Source: Streptomyces sp. NBC_00659
GTDB taxonomy: Bacteria; Actinomycetota; Actinomycetes; Streptomycetales; Streptomycetaceae
Reading direction: 5' to 3'
NCBI RefSeq assembly: GCF_036226925.1
Contig: NZ_CP109031.1
Coordinates: forward strand, 248,001-312,000
Length of the DNA: 64,000 bases
Position numbers and translations under genes: made by a program
Notes under the pieces: generated by a model
What the model saw: the letters and a program-made list of their open reading frames with translations, nothing else
Database searches by the model: none
What the model was told of the DNA's origin: nothing
In this document: positions 25,217 to 35,900 of the stretch, in pieces
Layout: each line of letters begins with the position of its first letter
How positions within the stretch are numbered: position 1 is the stretch's first letter

Positions 25217-26500
25217 TCATAGGCGGATGACGATCAAGGCGACATCGTCGCGGGCGCCGCTGCTGACGCCGAGGTCCGCGAGCAGGGCGTCGGCAAGGCC
25301 TTCGGGCTCCTGGCCTGCATGGCGGGCGAGCGCGTCGGTGAGGCGTTGCAGGCTGGCGTCGATGTCCTCGCCGCGGCGTTCGATGAGGCCGTCGGTGTAG
25401 AGCACGAAGGTGTCGCCGTGGGTGTAGCGCAGGTCGGCATGGGGGTGGGGAACGTGTTCGGGGCGGGCTCCCAGCGGAGGGTCGGTGGCCCGGTCGAGAA
25501 GGTCGAAGGTGCCGTCCGGGTGGAGCAGGACGGGGGGCGGGTGGCCGGCGCTGCTGTACATGATGCGGCGAGCGCGGGTGTCGACGACGGCTTGGACGAC
25601 AGTGGCGGCCAGCGCACCCTCCACGTCGCGTGCGTACAGGCCCAGGACGTCCAGGGCCCGCGCGGGCCGTTCGACGGCCCGGACGACGGCGGACAACGCA
25701 CTGCGGAGCATCCCCATGACGGCGGCGGCCTCCAGGCCGTGGCCGACGACGTCGCCGACCGCGACGGCGAATCTGTCCTTGGGCAGGTCGACCACGTCGT
25801 ACCAGTCGCCGCACACGTTCAGTGACCCGGCGGCGGGCCGGTAGCGCACCGCGGTGTCTCGGTGCCGGGCCAGATGTGGCGAGTGGAGCATGGCCTCCTG
25901 CAGGGTGACGGCGACTTGGCGTTCCCGGGCGTGGGCTTGGCGCAGTTCCTCGTTCAGTCGCTTGAGCTCAAGCGCCCGTGCGTACAGTTCGACCTCCCTG
26001 GCCTCCACGTCGCTGAGCGCCTCGCCTTCTCGCAGGCGGGGGTGGGAGCGGATGAACGAGGTCACGTCCTCTCCCCGGTGGAGGATCCACTGCACCTGCC
26101 CGTCCGGCCCGAGCACCGGGGTGTTGATCGCGGACCACCACCGCTCCTCGAACACGCCGGGCCGGTCGGCCACGGGGATGTCGTACTTCATCGGCGCCAT
26201 CGTGTCCGGCTCTTTCGAGCGCAGGACCTGGTGCAGGGAGGCCTGCAGATTCCGTACGCCGTCGGCATCCGGGTCCGCCGGATTGTCAGGGAAGGCATCG
26301 AAGAGATACCTCCCGAGCAGATCCTCCCGAGTACGGCCGGTCACCCGGCAGGCCGCCTCGTTGATGTCCGCGAGCACCAGATCCGGGCCCAGCACCATGC
26401 AGGGGCTGGGAGTGACGGAGAACAGCGCCTGGTAGTCAATCGCCGGCCTTGCCACATGGTGCAGCCGTGCATCCTCACCAGGGCTGCTCTCGTGCCTCAC
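25217..26500 (-). CDS. PAS domain - SpoIIE (PP2C-type) serine phosphatase
   Basis: 427 aa. A PAS domain at about residues 22-135 (YQALFSVTPSPCMVLGPDLVLADINEAACRVTGRTREDLLGR) is followed by a short coiled coil (about 165-200) and a SpoIIE/PP2C domain. The metal and core motifs are kept: GDWYDVVDL, VGDVVGHGLEAA, YSSAGHPPP, LYTDGLIE, ARDDVAL. Such proteins dephosphorylate anti-sigma antagonists (partner switching) in response to a PAS-sensed signal. The start is GTG 26500 with AAGG immediately upstream; no better start was seen. No anti-sigma or antagonist gene is adjacent, so the partner is elsewhere. Confidence 0.9.
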   Translation of the reverse strand: MRHESSPGEDARLHHVARPAIDYQALFSVTPSPCMVLGPDLVLADINEAACRVTGRTREDLLGRYLFDAFPDNPADPDADGVRNLQASLHQVLRSKEPDTMAPMKYDIPVADRPGVFEERWWSAINTPVLGPDGQVQWILHRGEDVTSFIRSHPRLREGEALSDVEAREVELYARALELKRLNEELRQAHARERQVAVTLQEAMLHSPHLARHRDTAVRYRPAAGSLNVCGDWYDVVDLPKDRFAVAVGDVVGHGLEAAAVMGMLRSALSAVVRAVERPARALDVLGLYARDVEGALAATVVQAVVDTRARRIMYSSAGHPPPVLLHPDGTFDLLDRATDPPLGARPEHVPHPHADLRYTHGDTFVLYTDGLIERRGEDIDASLQRLTDALARHAGQEPEGLADALLADLGVSSGARDDVALIVIRL

Positions 26501-26562
26501 CCTTACGTTCTACCGTTCGTCCGCGTCCTCGGCACCTGGGCCCATCGCCTGCCCTCGGCCCG

Positions 26563-26990
26563 TAAGAGCGTATGTGGGCCCGGCTCCACCGGGCCGTCCT
26601 GGACGAGCTCGGCTCACGTGGGCAACCGACTGGTCCAGGTGCGCGATCGACTCGGTGAGCATTCGCGCCCTCAAAGGGGGCATCTGGCGGGATCGAATCC
26701 GACCGACCGCGGTAAAAAAAGGGATCTAAAATCCATCTGATCTGCGACCGCACCGGCCTGCCCGATCTCACGCGCGATCTCGGGCGCCAACCTGCACGAC
26801 AGCCAGGCTTTGGAACCCTTGATTCGAGGTATCCCACCGATCCGCTCGCGTCGTGGGCCGCGTCGGCGTCGTCCGGCCAAACTGCACGGCGACAAGGGCT
26901 ACGACTACGCCCATCTACACCGCTGGCTGCGCGAGCGCGGCATCGTGCCGCGGATTACCCGGCGTGTCATCGAGCCCTCCCAACGCCTCG
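26563..26990 (+). pseudogene. IS5-family transposase remnant, several frameshifts
   Basis: Pieces in different frames add up to the C-terminal two thirds of an IS5-type transposase: VLDELGS, then RGHLAGSNPTDRGKK, SKIHLICDRTGLP, ISGANLHDSQALEPLIRGIPPIRSRRG, LHGDKGYDYAHLHRWLRERGIVPRITRRVIEPSQRLG. The DDE Asp in HGDKGYD is visible. The end with the last Glu is cut at about 26990, where another transposase begins. No terminal repeats could be placed. Confidence 0.75.
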
Positions 26991-27170
26991 GTAGAGGGCG
27001 CATGCAGGCATCTCATCGGCGACCGCCTGGAGATCACCGGAGCAAGGTGGGGACTCGACGGCGCCGAAGCCGTCCTCGAACTCCGCGCGGTGAAGGACAA
27101 CCAAGACCTCGACGCCTACTTCGCCTACCACCTCGCCCGCGAACACCAACGGCTCTACCCCCACCCCTGA
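26991..27170 (+). pseudogene. ISKra4-family transposase C-terminal remnant
   Basis: The frame reads VEGACRHLIGDRLEITGARWGLDGAEAVLELRAVKDNQDLDAYFAYHLAREHQRLYP, the C-terminal signature of ISKra4 transposases. It starts exactly where the IS5 homology stops, so the two form a chimeric scar. A frameshift near the end moves the last residues to another frame. Confidence 0.7.
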
Positions 27171-27748
27171 CCAGCACGACTACGACCTCACGAACTACTC
27201 TTCGAACAAGACACCGCCCCAACCCCGGGCCGCCAGGCTGACGGCGGCGAGGCGCAACGGGCTCAGCCGCCGCGCAACCGGCTGAGCGCGCCCTTTTCCC
27301 CGGCCGCAGCCGTATCGCCCATCCCGCCTGTCTCTTACTCCTTCACTCCAGGCAGGGCAATCATCTGATATCGGCGCTGGGACTGCTCACGCAAACCAAC
27401 TGGCCGTTATCAAAACTCCACGTGCTGACACATCCACGTCGAAAAATCAATACCGACAAACCGATACAGTTCAACAGGTCTACGCAGGCGGGTGTCCTGA
27501 ACGGAGGGGCGGGTCGGGAAGCCCACGGTGTCCGGACGCGATGCTGTCACCTTCGCCTTTCCCCATGAAGATTTGCCGCCTGGGTCCCGTGTCTGGGATC
27601 TTGTCCGGGGCGGCGATCTCAAGCAACGCGCTCAGCCATCGGAACCACTCGCCTCGGTCCCAACCCAGGCCTACCGGTGGAACCGTGGTCAAGCTGCGAG
27701 CAGCGGATCTTCGGACTGTCCATGGCCATGCGAAGAAGGAGAAATAGC
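27171..27748. other. long intergenic stretch with an AT-richer patch
   Basis: About 580 bases. The part at about 27360-27480 is visibly richer in A/T than its neighbours. Short overlapping frames exist on both strands but none is convincing. The end carries the ribosome site AAGGAG (27736-27741) of the following gene; its promoter is probably within this stretch. Confidence 0.45.
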
Positions 27749-28348
27749 GTGAACACCGAAAAGGTTACGGCTCGACGTCTTACAGTCGAGGAAGTTTCAG
27801 AATTGGGCCTCCAGGAGGAGATCTTCGTCTCGGCAGAGCTGGACGATCTTTCTCTCGACTGCTACGCTCCGGCCTTCCTCACGAAGCCGGGGAAGTATTT
27901 CGATGGAGGATCCTTCATCGCAAGGACAATTTTCGGTAAGGAAATTCACGTTCTTCCGAACAATGTTGAAGAGCGTGGGATCTGGGTTGCCGACGAGGCT
28001 GGGGAAGAAATCGAGGTTCTCCAGAGTGCCGGCGTCCTCCTGAACCTCGCTCTCTTCGTGCCCAACGGGAACAAGGAATCTCTGGAGTCGCTCTACACCG
28101 CAGCAAGAGAAGCGTTCGGCGCGGGAATCGTTCAGCGCTGGAACGAGGAAGTCGTGGCGGTGCCGGACGTCAAGGTCGACCTGTTCGAAGAGCCGGCCCG
28201 CGGGCGAAAGAACACGGGCGGCCAGAACCGCGACCGCCGCGCCTTGGACATCTACCCCACCCGAGTGCGGTTCATGGAGCCCAGCGTCGGCTGGAAGTTC
28301 ATCGTCGAACCGCACCAGGAGGCCATCGACGACACGCCGACGATCTGA
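27749..28348 (+). CDS. orphan protein of unknown function, atypical base use
   Basis: 199 aa from GTG 27749 with AAGGAG at 7-base spacing. The acidic, soluble protein has no signal or membrane segment. Motif-like parts are EIFVSAELDDLSLDCYAPAF, GKYFDGGSFIARTIFGKEIHVLP and YPTRVRFMEPSVGWKFIVEP. The first two thirds use many A/T-ending codons, unlike the genes around it. It is boxed in by IS5/ISKra4 and IS630 debris, which suggests recent acquisition. I do not recognise the family. Confidence 0.65.
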   Translation: MNTEKVTARRLTVEEVSELGLQEEIFVSAELDDLSLDCYAPAFLTKPGKYFDGGSFIARTIFGKEIHVLPNNVEERGIWVADEAGEEIEVLQSAGVLLNLALFVPNGNKESLESLYTAAREAFGAGIVQRWNEEVVAVPDVKVDLFEEPARGRKNTGGQNRDRRALDIYPTRVRFMEPSVGWKFIVEPHQEAIDDTPTI

Positions 28349-28485
28349 GCTGACAGCAGCCCGGAGAAGGTACACCGGCGGCTGTGATCTCTCACAGTCC
28401 GATTTCTGCACGCAGCATGAGCCAACCGGCTCGGGGTGGGACGGGGCGTTGGTGTCGGCGCCCCGCCCCGCGTCACCCGCATAGG

Positions 28486-28575
28486 TTGCGGAGCGTTCGG
28501 CAACCCGCCACGCGGGAACCTGCGGCTGAAACCGAGCCGGTGCATCAGCCTCGTCGCCCCCGAGACGCTGTAAAA
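28486..28575 (-). pseudogene. short inverted copy of part of an IS630-type transposase gene
   Basis: Read leftward it gives SGATRLMHRLGFSRRFPR. This matches the segment SYSASGATRLMHRLGFSPQVPARR of the IS630 remnant at 29232-29310 on the other strand, with many identical bases (for example CTGATGCACCGGCTCGG). It is therefore a diverged second IS630 copy in the opposite orientation, about 650 bases away. Confidence 0.65.
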
Positions 28576-29099
28576 TTTGTCAAACACCCACCCCTTGTCC
28601 ACGACCTGGCGGCGGCCGGTAGCGAAGGCGGTCAAGGAGAAACACCCGCCTCTGGCGGGCCGCGCCAAACAGCACGCATCGGCGGGTCTCGGCACTCCGG
28701 GGCCCGCCGACCTGTCATCCGGTCATCCGCGGATCAGAGACAAGCCCCCCAGCGGTGGGAACAGATCCTGACGTTGACGCTCGACCAGGAACCACCACCC
28801 CGCGGGATGCAGCAGCCGGTACCGGCATAGTTGGCGCCAATACAGAGGACGACCCAGTCGTACGCGGACGACACGCTGCGGGTGTAGGCCGACCCGACGT
28901 TCCGGGTGTCGGACCGCGACTGCGAAGCCGGGGCCAGCCGGACGGCCTCGAGCAGATCCGCGTGCGGGTGCCGGCCCTTTCTCCCCGAACAGGTTCCGCA
29001 GCTGCCCCTCGGTGATGACGTCCCCGGCGGCCAGGCCAAGGACGGCGAGTCCGCGGCCTCCCCATCGACCGGCCGGGACACCAGCCTCCTCCTGAGCCT
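28576..29099. other. unresolved stretch between IS630 fragments
   Basis: A leftward frame near 28760-28930 reads SAYDWVVLCIGANYAGTGCCIPRGGG, somewhat like small Cys-rich secreted proteins, but its start and frame are not convincing. Nothing else was recognised. Confidence 0.35.
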
Positions 29100-29779
29100 T
29101 GGCCAACGGTATGCGGGCCGGGGACCTGGAGGGTGCCGAAACCCTGCCGCGCACGGCTGGGTGGAGGACCAGGTATGGACCGCAGCGCGGGTGGCCACGC
29201 TGATCGGCAGGAAGTTCCACGTCTCCTACAGCGCCTCCGGGCCACCAGGTTGATGCACCGGCTCGGCTTCAGCCCGCAGGTGCCCGCACGGCGGGTGGCC
29301 GAACGCGATGAGCAGGCCGTGAAGGTGTGGAAGGAGGCGACCTGGGCCGAGGTAAAAGAGCCAGGGCGGCCTGCGGAGGCTGCATTTGCTTCGAGGACGA
29401 GGCAGGCTTCACCCGGCGGCCGCCCAAAGGACGCACGTGGGGCCGACGCGGCCGCACGCCGGTCGTGACGGTCAGCGGGCGGCGCTCGGGACGCCTGTCA
29501 GTCGCCGGACTGATCGCCATGCGGCCCGGTTCCCGCACCCGACTCTGCCATCGTCTGCGCACCCACCCCGTCGGCAAGGGCAAGCGACGCAGCCTGGGCG
29601 AACGCGACTTCATCGCCCTGATCGACGGTGCCCACCAGCTGGTCAAGGCCCCGATCGTGCTGGGGTGGGACCGGCTGAACACCCACGTCTCCCGCAGGAT
29701 GCGGCAGTTGATCACCGAGCGCGAGTGGCTGACGGTGTTCCTGCTGCCTGCCCACTCGCCGGAACCGGTCTTTCGATAG
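29100..29779 (+). pseudogene. IS630-family transposase, frameshifted and truncated
   Basis: The pieces AAHGWVEDQVWTAARVATLIGRKFHVSYS, ATRLMHRLGFSPQVPARRVAERDEQAVKVWKEATWAEVKE and CFEDEAGFTRRPPKGRTWGRRGRTPVVTVSG ... VLGWDRLNTHVSRRMRQLI lie in different frames and cover most of an IS630 DDE transposase. The first Asp (FEDEAG) and second Asp (GWDRLNTH) are present. The frame ends at HSPEPVFR, before the last catalytic Glu. No active protein can result. Confidence 0.8.
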
Positions 29780-29953
29780 CCCCAACACCAACCACGACAA
29801 CCCAACGGAAAGGTCAGTAGCTCCGGACGAGCACGCGTCCGACCGGTGGGATCACTCCTCAACTCCCCGTCCCGACAAGGGCGTCGACGATAAGATGATC
29901 TCGCTCGCACCTGCGGCGCACGCACCGATCCGACCTCGCTAGGAGACCAAGAC

Positions 29954-32857
29954 ATGAGCGTGGCCGGCAGCGCGTCCGACGCGAGCGCGACCGATGAACG
30001 TGAGGTCTTCGTCGGGCGGCGGTCCGAGTCCGAGCGGCTCGCGGCGTGTGTGGACAAGGTGCGCGGCGGTGAGGCGTGGCTGGCGGTCGTCGAGGGTGAG
30101 GCGGGGATCGGCAAGAGCGCTCTGATACGCCGGGTGGTCTCCTCGCTGGAGGACTTCACGGTGCTGTGGGCGGTGGGCGATCCCTCGGAGACCGATCTGC
30201 CCGGTGGTGTGCTGAGCCAGTTGGTGAGGCGGGTGGACAGGGATCTGGCGGCCCGGTTCCCGCTGCTGGCGCGGCCGGACGCGGCGGGGGTGTCGCCGCA
30301 CGCCCTGGGCGGGCAGTTGTTGCTGCTGCTGGGCGCGCTGCAGGAGTCCGGGGGCGGGGTCGCGGTCGTCGTCGACGACGCGCACTGGGCGGATCCGCTG
30401 TCCTCGCAGGTGCTGGGATTCGTGGTGCGCCGGCTCTGGGCCGACCGGGTGCTGGTACTGATGGCGACCCGTACAAACAGCGAGCAGAGCGGGCAGGCGC
30501 TGGAACGGCTGGTGCGGTCCGTCGACCGGGCGGCGCGGGTCGAGGTCGGCGGACTCGGACAGGACGAGGTCGACCAGTTGGCCCGGCGGCTGTTGGCGGT
30601 GCGTGTGACACCGGAGCTGGTGACACGGCTGCACGGCTACACGAAGGGCCATCCCCTCTACGTGCGCACGGTCCTGGCGGAGGTACCGCTTCAGGTTCTG
30701 GGCGACGAGTCGGCACGGCGGTGGCCGGTCCACCAGTCGCTGCGGGCGGGGATCGGGGCCGCACTGGGGCGCCTTCCCGCCGATTCGGTGGCCCTGGTGG
30801 AGGCGCTGGCGGTGCTGGACGGCCGGTTCCCCCTGGTGGGTGTGGCGCGGGTGGCCGGGGTGGACGACGCCGTGCGGGCGCTCGAACCGGCGCTGGCGGC
30901 GGGTCTGGTGCGGTGGTGGCCGACGGATTCCGTGGGGCCGGTGGCCTTGGTGCACGGGTTGCAGCGGGACGCGGTCTACGCGGGGATCGGTCCCGAGCGA
31001 CGGCGCGCGCTGCACACCGCCGCGGCCGAGGTGGTGGGTTCGGGGGCGGCCTGGGCTCATCGTGTGGCCGCGGCCACGTCCGATGACCCTGTTCTGGCGG
31101 CCGACCTGGAGCGTTCGGCGAACGCCGAGGCCCTCGCCGGCCGCAACGCCCTGGCCGCCACCCGGTTGCTGTGGGCATCGTCGTTGTCCGAGGACCGCCT
31201 GGAACGGGAGCGGCGCCTGCTCACGGCCTGTGCGCAGTGGCTGCTGACCTTGCAGCCGTGGGCCGCCGTGCGGTTGAGGGCGCAGGTGGAGGAGTGCGCG
31301 GAGGGAACGCTGCGCAGTTGTGTGCTGGGGGTCATGGACCTCCTGGAGGGCCGGCTGGCCGTGGCCGAGGCTCGGTTGACCGAGGCCTGGCAGGAGGCGC
31401 TCGCCGATCCGGACGCGAGCTGGGTGGCGCTCCTGGCCGGTACGTTTCTGACCGTCATCACGATCCGGCAGTGCCGGGGCGCGCGGACGGCCGACATCGC
31501 GGGCAAGACGCTGGCGATCGGTGACCTCGACGCGGGCACGTCCGATTTCATCCGCGCGGTGCTGGCCACGGGCCGGATGTGGGACCAGGGGCCCGGTGCG
31601 GCGCTGCTGGACGTGGCGCACCTTCCCGTCGAGGCCGCCGAGGCGTCGAACGACCAGCTCGCGACGCTGGCCACCCGTGGTGTCATGCACCTGTTCCTGG
31701 GCCGGCTGGCCGCGGCGCGGGCCGATCTGGTCACCGTGGCGCACCGCGACCGGCTGGGCGCGGGGTCCAAGCTCAGCCATCTGTCGTCGTCGCTGCTGGC
31801 GGTGGTGGAGTACCTCGCGGGTGACTGGAATGCCAGTGAGAGCGCGGCGGACCGGGCGCTCGCGATCGCCGCGGCCCACGACCACGTCCTCGGCGACGCG
31901 GCCACGTGGTTCGCGGCCGTGTGCGTACAGGCGGGGCGGGGGCACTGGGAGGCGGCCCAGGAGTCCGTCGAGGCCCTGGAGCGGATCAACCGGATGCTGG
32001 GAGATCCACCGGCGGAGCGTGTGTACGCCGGACTGGCGGGGGCGGTGCTGGCGCAGGCCCGGGGTGACCACGCCGCCATGGTGAGGTCGTTGGCTCCGCT
32101 GGTCGAGCCGGTGACCGGAGCCGAGGACAGGGACGGGGACGAGGGCGATCGGGTACGCCTGCGGTTCAAGCCCCTGTGGTTGTGGCAGCAGTCCCTGCTG
32201 GTCGAAGCGCTCACCGGGACGGGACGGCTGGCGGCCGCCGCCTGGGCCCTCGACGACTTCTGGCGCGGTTACGACGGCGGTGGATATCTGCGGGTCGTGG
32301 GAGCCCGGCTCGGCGGCCAACTAGCCGAAGCCCAGGGGCGGCCGCGTGAGGCGCTGGCGATCTACGCCCAAGCTCTGGGCGAAAAAGAGGACGGCACCGA
32401 TGGACCCGACGCCGCCGGAAGCCCCGTCGAGACCGACGGGGTCGGTGACGCCGGCGAGGACGCCCCGCTGTTCCGCGCGATGCTGGAACACGGTTACGGC
32501 AGGCTCCTGGTGGCGACCAGGACCGGCTCCCGGCGGGAGGCCGCACGGTGGTTCAAGTCGGCCCACGACCGATTCGACGCCCTGCGGGCAGAACCGTTCC
32601 TGCAGCGCTGCGAGACGGACCTCGCCGCCATGGGACTCACCGCTCCCGCCCACGCCCGGCAGCACGTACTCGCGCTGACCGAGCGGGAGTTGTCGGTCGC
32701 CCACCTCATCGCCGGCGGAAAGACGAACCAGGAGGCCGCGACGGAGCTCTACGTCACCCAGAAGACCGTCGAGTACCACTTGTCGAACATCTACGCCAAG
32801 CTCGGCATCACCTCACGCCGCCACCTCGCACAGGCGCTCCGGACCCCGCAGCCCTGA
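29954..32857 (+). CDS. LAL-family (large ATP-binding LuxR) transcriptional regulator
   Basis: 967 aa. The N-terminal AAA ATPase has Walker A GEAGIGKS (48-55) and Walker B VAVVVDDAHWAD (near 137). A long helical/TPR-like middle follows, then a LuxR HTH at the C-terminus (LTERELSVAHLIAGGKTNQEAATELYVTQKTVEYHLSNIYAKLGITSRRHLA). This is the full LAL/MalT-like architecture: ATP and effector binding lead to promoter activation. ATG 29954 has TAGGAGACC upstream. The gene is followed after 93 bases by a second LAL gene and then by an enzyme island on the same strand, which these regulators may control. Confidence 0.93.
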   Translation: MSVAGSASDASATDEREVFVGRRSESERLAACVDKVRGGEAWLAVVEGEAGIGKSALIRRVVSSLEDFTVLWAVGDPSETDLPGGVLSQLVRRVDRDLAARFPLLARPDAAGVSPHALGGQLLLLLGALQESGGGVAVVVDDAHWADPLSSQVLGFVVRRLWADRVLVLMATRTNSEQSGQALERLVRSVDRAARVEVGGLGQDEVDQLARRLLAVRVTPELVTRLHGYTKGHPLYVRTVLAEVPLQVLGDESARRWPVHQSLRAGIGAALGRLPADSVALVEALAVLDGRFPLVGVARVAGVDDAVRALEPALAAGLVRWWPTDSVGPVALVHGLQRDAVYAGIGPERRRALHTAAAEVVGSGAAWAHRVAAATSDDPVLAADLERSANAEALAGRNALAATRLLWASSLSEDRLERERRLLTACAQWLLTLQPWAAVRLRAQVEECAEGTLRSCVLGVMDLLEGRLAVAEARLTEAWQEALADPDASWVALLAGTFLTVITIRQCRGARTADIAGKTLAIGDLDAGTSDFIRAVLATGRMWDQGPGAALLDVAHLPVEAAEASNDQLATLATRGVMHLFLGRLAAARADLVTVAHRDRLGAGSKLSHLSSSLLAVVEYLAGDWNASESAADRALAIAAAHDHVLGDAATWFAAVCVQAGRGHWEAAQESVEALERINRMLGDPPAERVYAGLAGAVLAQARGDHAAMVRSLAPLVEPVTGAEDRDGDEGDRVRLRFKPLWLWQQSLLVEALTGTGRLAAAAWALDDFWRGYDGGGYLRVVGARLGGQLAEAQGRPREALAIYAQALGEKEDGTDGPDAAGSPVETDGVGDAGEDAPLFRAMLEHGYGRLLVATRTGSRREAARWFKSAHDRFDALRAEPFLQRCETDLAAMGLTAPAHARQHVLALTERELSVAHLIAGGKTNQEAATELYVTQKTVEYHLSNIYAKLGITSRRHLAQALRTPQP

Positions 32858-32950
32858 CGGCATCGCAGCGGCGGAGGCAGCGGCACGTCGGCGGCCACAC
32901 TAGGGTCGACCCCCAGGGTCCCGGGGCCCCCGGGGTGGTCTCCTGAGGGA

Positions 32951-35900
32951 ATGACTGGACGCTCCCGGGCCGGAGCCCGCACCCGCCGGGTTCCGCTCAC
33001 CGGTCGACACGAGGAACTGCGTGCCCTGTCCGACCTGGTCGCGGGTGTGCGTGACGGTATGAGCGCGGCGCTCGTCGTCATCGGCGAGGCCGGTATCGGC
33101 AAGACCACGCTGCTGGACCACCTCGCTGAGACCTCGAACGACCTGCGGGTCGTACGCACCGCCGGGACGGAGTCCGAGGCGCGGCTCGGATTCGCTGGCC
33201 TGCACCGTCTGCTGCGGCCCTTCCTGGACGGTCTGGAGTCGCTGCCGGCCCCCCAGCACGAGGCACTGGCCTCCGCGTTCGGGATGCTGGCCGCGCCCCG
33301 GGCCGATCGCTACCTGGTGGGTATGGCGGCCCTGACGCTGCTGGCCGACGCCGCCTCGGCACGGCCGCTGCTGTGCCTGGTCGACGACGTGCAGTGGCTG
33401 GACCGCGAGTCCCGAGACGCGCTGGCATTCGTGGCCCGGCGGCTGGGCGCGGAGGCTCTGGGCCTGGTGGTCGCGGGCCGCGAGGAACCGGGCGGACCAG
33501 GCGCGTTCGAGGGGCTGGAGACTCTGACGGTCGGCGGACTGGCCGGCGCCCAGGCGCACGAGCTGCTCGGACACAGCGTGGAGGGGCGGGTGGACGCGGC
33601 GGTGGCCGCGCGCATCGTGGCCGACGCCGGCGGCAACCCCCTGGCACTGATGGAGAGCGCCCAGGCGCTGAGCCCCGCGCACCTGGCCGGGACGGCCCCG
33701 CTGCTCGAACCGCTGCCGGTGGGAGCCCGGCTGGAGAACCACTTCGGACGTCTGGTGCGGGGCCTGCCTCCGGATACCCGGACCTTCCTGGTACTGCTGT
33801 CGGCCGCGCCGCCCGAGGACGCGCTGCTGCTGTGGCGGGCGGCGGCGGAACTGGGCGTCTTCGCGCAGGCCGCGGACGCGGCGGTATCCGCGGGCGTGCT
33901 CACCGGCGGGCGGCTGCTGGAGTTCCGGCACCCGTTGATCCGCTCAGCCGTCTACCGCAGCGCCCCGGCCGGTGAGCGCAGGCGCGTCCACGCCGCGCTC
34001 GCCGCTGTCAGCGATGCGCTGCGCAACCCCGAGCGGCGGGCCTGGCACCGCGCCGAGGCGACCGTCGGGCTCGACGACGAGGTGGCCGACGAACTGGTCG
34101 CGGCGGCGGAACTGGCCCGCGGGCGCGGCGGCTATGCCGAACGGGCCGCCCTCCTGGCCCGAGCGGCACAGCTCTCCCAGGCCAACCGGGCGGTGCGGCT
34201 CGTCGAGGCCGCTCGAGCCCATCTCGTGCTGGGCGATCCCGCTACCGCCCAGTCCCTCCTCGCGCAGGCCCAGCCGCTCCTGGCCGGCGGCGACACCGTC
34301 CTGCGGGCCCGTGCCCTGCTCACCCAGGCCACCACCGACATCTACTTCGGGCGGCTCGCGGGCCTGGGCTCGCCGCTGCTGGCCGCGGCCGGCGTGGTCG
34401 CGGACACGGACCGCGCTCTGGCCCGGTCCATCCTGCTGGAAGGACTCCTGGCCGTGCTGTGCGGTGAACACGACGCGACGACCCGCCAGGAACTCGGCGT
34501 GACGATCCTGACCTCACCCGCCCTCAGCCCGCTGGCCCCGGGCCCGCCGGCGCTGCCGGCGCCGGTCGTGGTCCCGACCCCACCGGCCGTGGCCACGAAC
34601 CTGCCGGCCGCGACCCCGCCGACTCTGGCACCGCCCGCCCTGTTCGCGCCTACCGTGACCCTGCGTGCCCTGGTACCGGCGGCTCCAGCGCCGGAGACCC
34701 TGGCGCCAGCGGTCTTCGCCCCGTCGGCCGAGTCCTCGGCCCTGACCACGCTGACCGTGGCCTCACCGTTCGCCACCCCGCGAGCCGCCGCCCCGCCAGT
34801 TGCCGCCCCGCCGGCCGTCACCACGGCGGTCGTGCCCCCGACACCTGAGCCGTCCGCCCTCCCCAGCAGCGCCGACCTCCTCCTCGAAGGCTTCGCCCTG
34901 CGGATGCGGGGCGGCTACCAGGCCGCCCTGCCTCTCCTCCAGGCCGCACTCGCCGCCCTGGAACGGGACACCGACGTGGTCGGGCACGGCCTACGCGCGG
35001 CGACCCTGGCCCTCTACGCCGCCGAGGAGGTCTGGGACGAGACCGGCGGCGCGGAGGCCGCCCTGCTCGTGGAGGCACACGAGCGCGCCATCGGCGCGCT
35101 GGGAGCACTGCGCTCCACCCTGCTGGTCCGGTCCACCTGGGAGCTCCGGGCCGGCCGGTTCGCCACCGCCACCGCGTGCCTGGACGAGGCACAGGACCTC
35201 GCCGCCGTCATCGGCCAGCCCTCCCCCGGCCTGGCCTACCGTGTGGAGCTCCTGGCCTGGAGCGGCCAGGAATCGGCGGCCCGCACGGCCGCGGACCTCC
35301 TCGTACGCAACTTCGCCAGTCGGCACGCGCACGGCGGTCTGGCCGACTGGGCCCGGAACAGCCTGACCGTCCTCGAACTCAGCCTGGGGCACTACGTCCA
35401 GGCCGCCGCCCACGCGCGCGTCACCTTCGACGCCGACAACGCCGGAGGCGCCCCCCGCGCCCTGCCCGATCTCATCGAGGCCTCCACCCGCTGCGGCGAC
35501 CGGCCCACGGCCCGACAGGCCCTCACCCGCCTCGAAGAACGTGCCCTGCCGGCCGGCACGCCCTGGGCCCTGGGACTCCTGGAACGCTGCCGGGCCCTGG
35601 TCTCGGCCGACCACGACCGGGCCGAACCCCACTTCACCCAGTCCCTGACCCTCTTCGACCGCACCCAGGTACGCACCGAACTGGCCCGCACCCACCTCCT
35701 CTACGGTGAATGGCTCCGCAGGCGCAAACGCCGCACCGACGCCCGGACCCAACTGGGCCATGCGTACCGGATGTTCACCGACATGGGGGCGGCCGCCTTC
35801 GCCGAGCGGGCCCGGACCGAGCTGCTCGCCACCGGCGCGCACCCCCGCAAGCGCGCCGGCCGCTCCCCGCACGACCTCACCGAGCACGACCTCACTCCGC

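Noticed and set aside
29939..32320. Long leftward frame of 793 codons opposite the first LAL gene
   Set aside because: Gln/Arg/Pro-rich composition without domains; the rightward frame has Walker and LuxR motifs.
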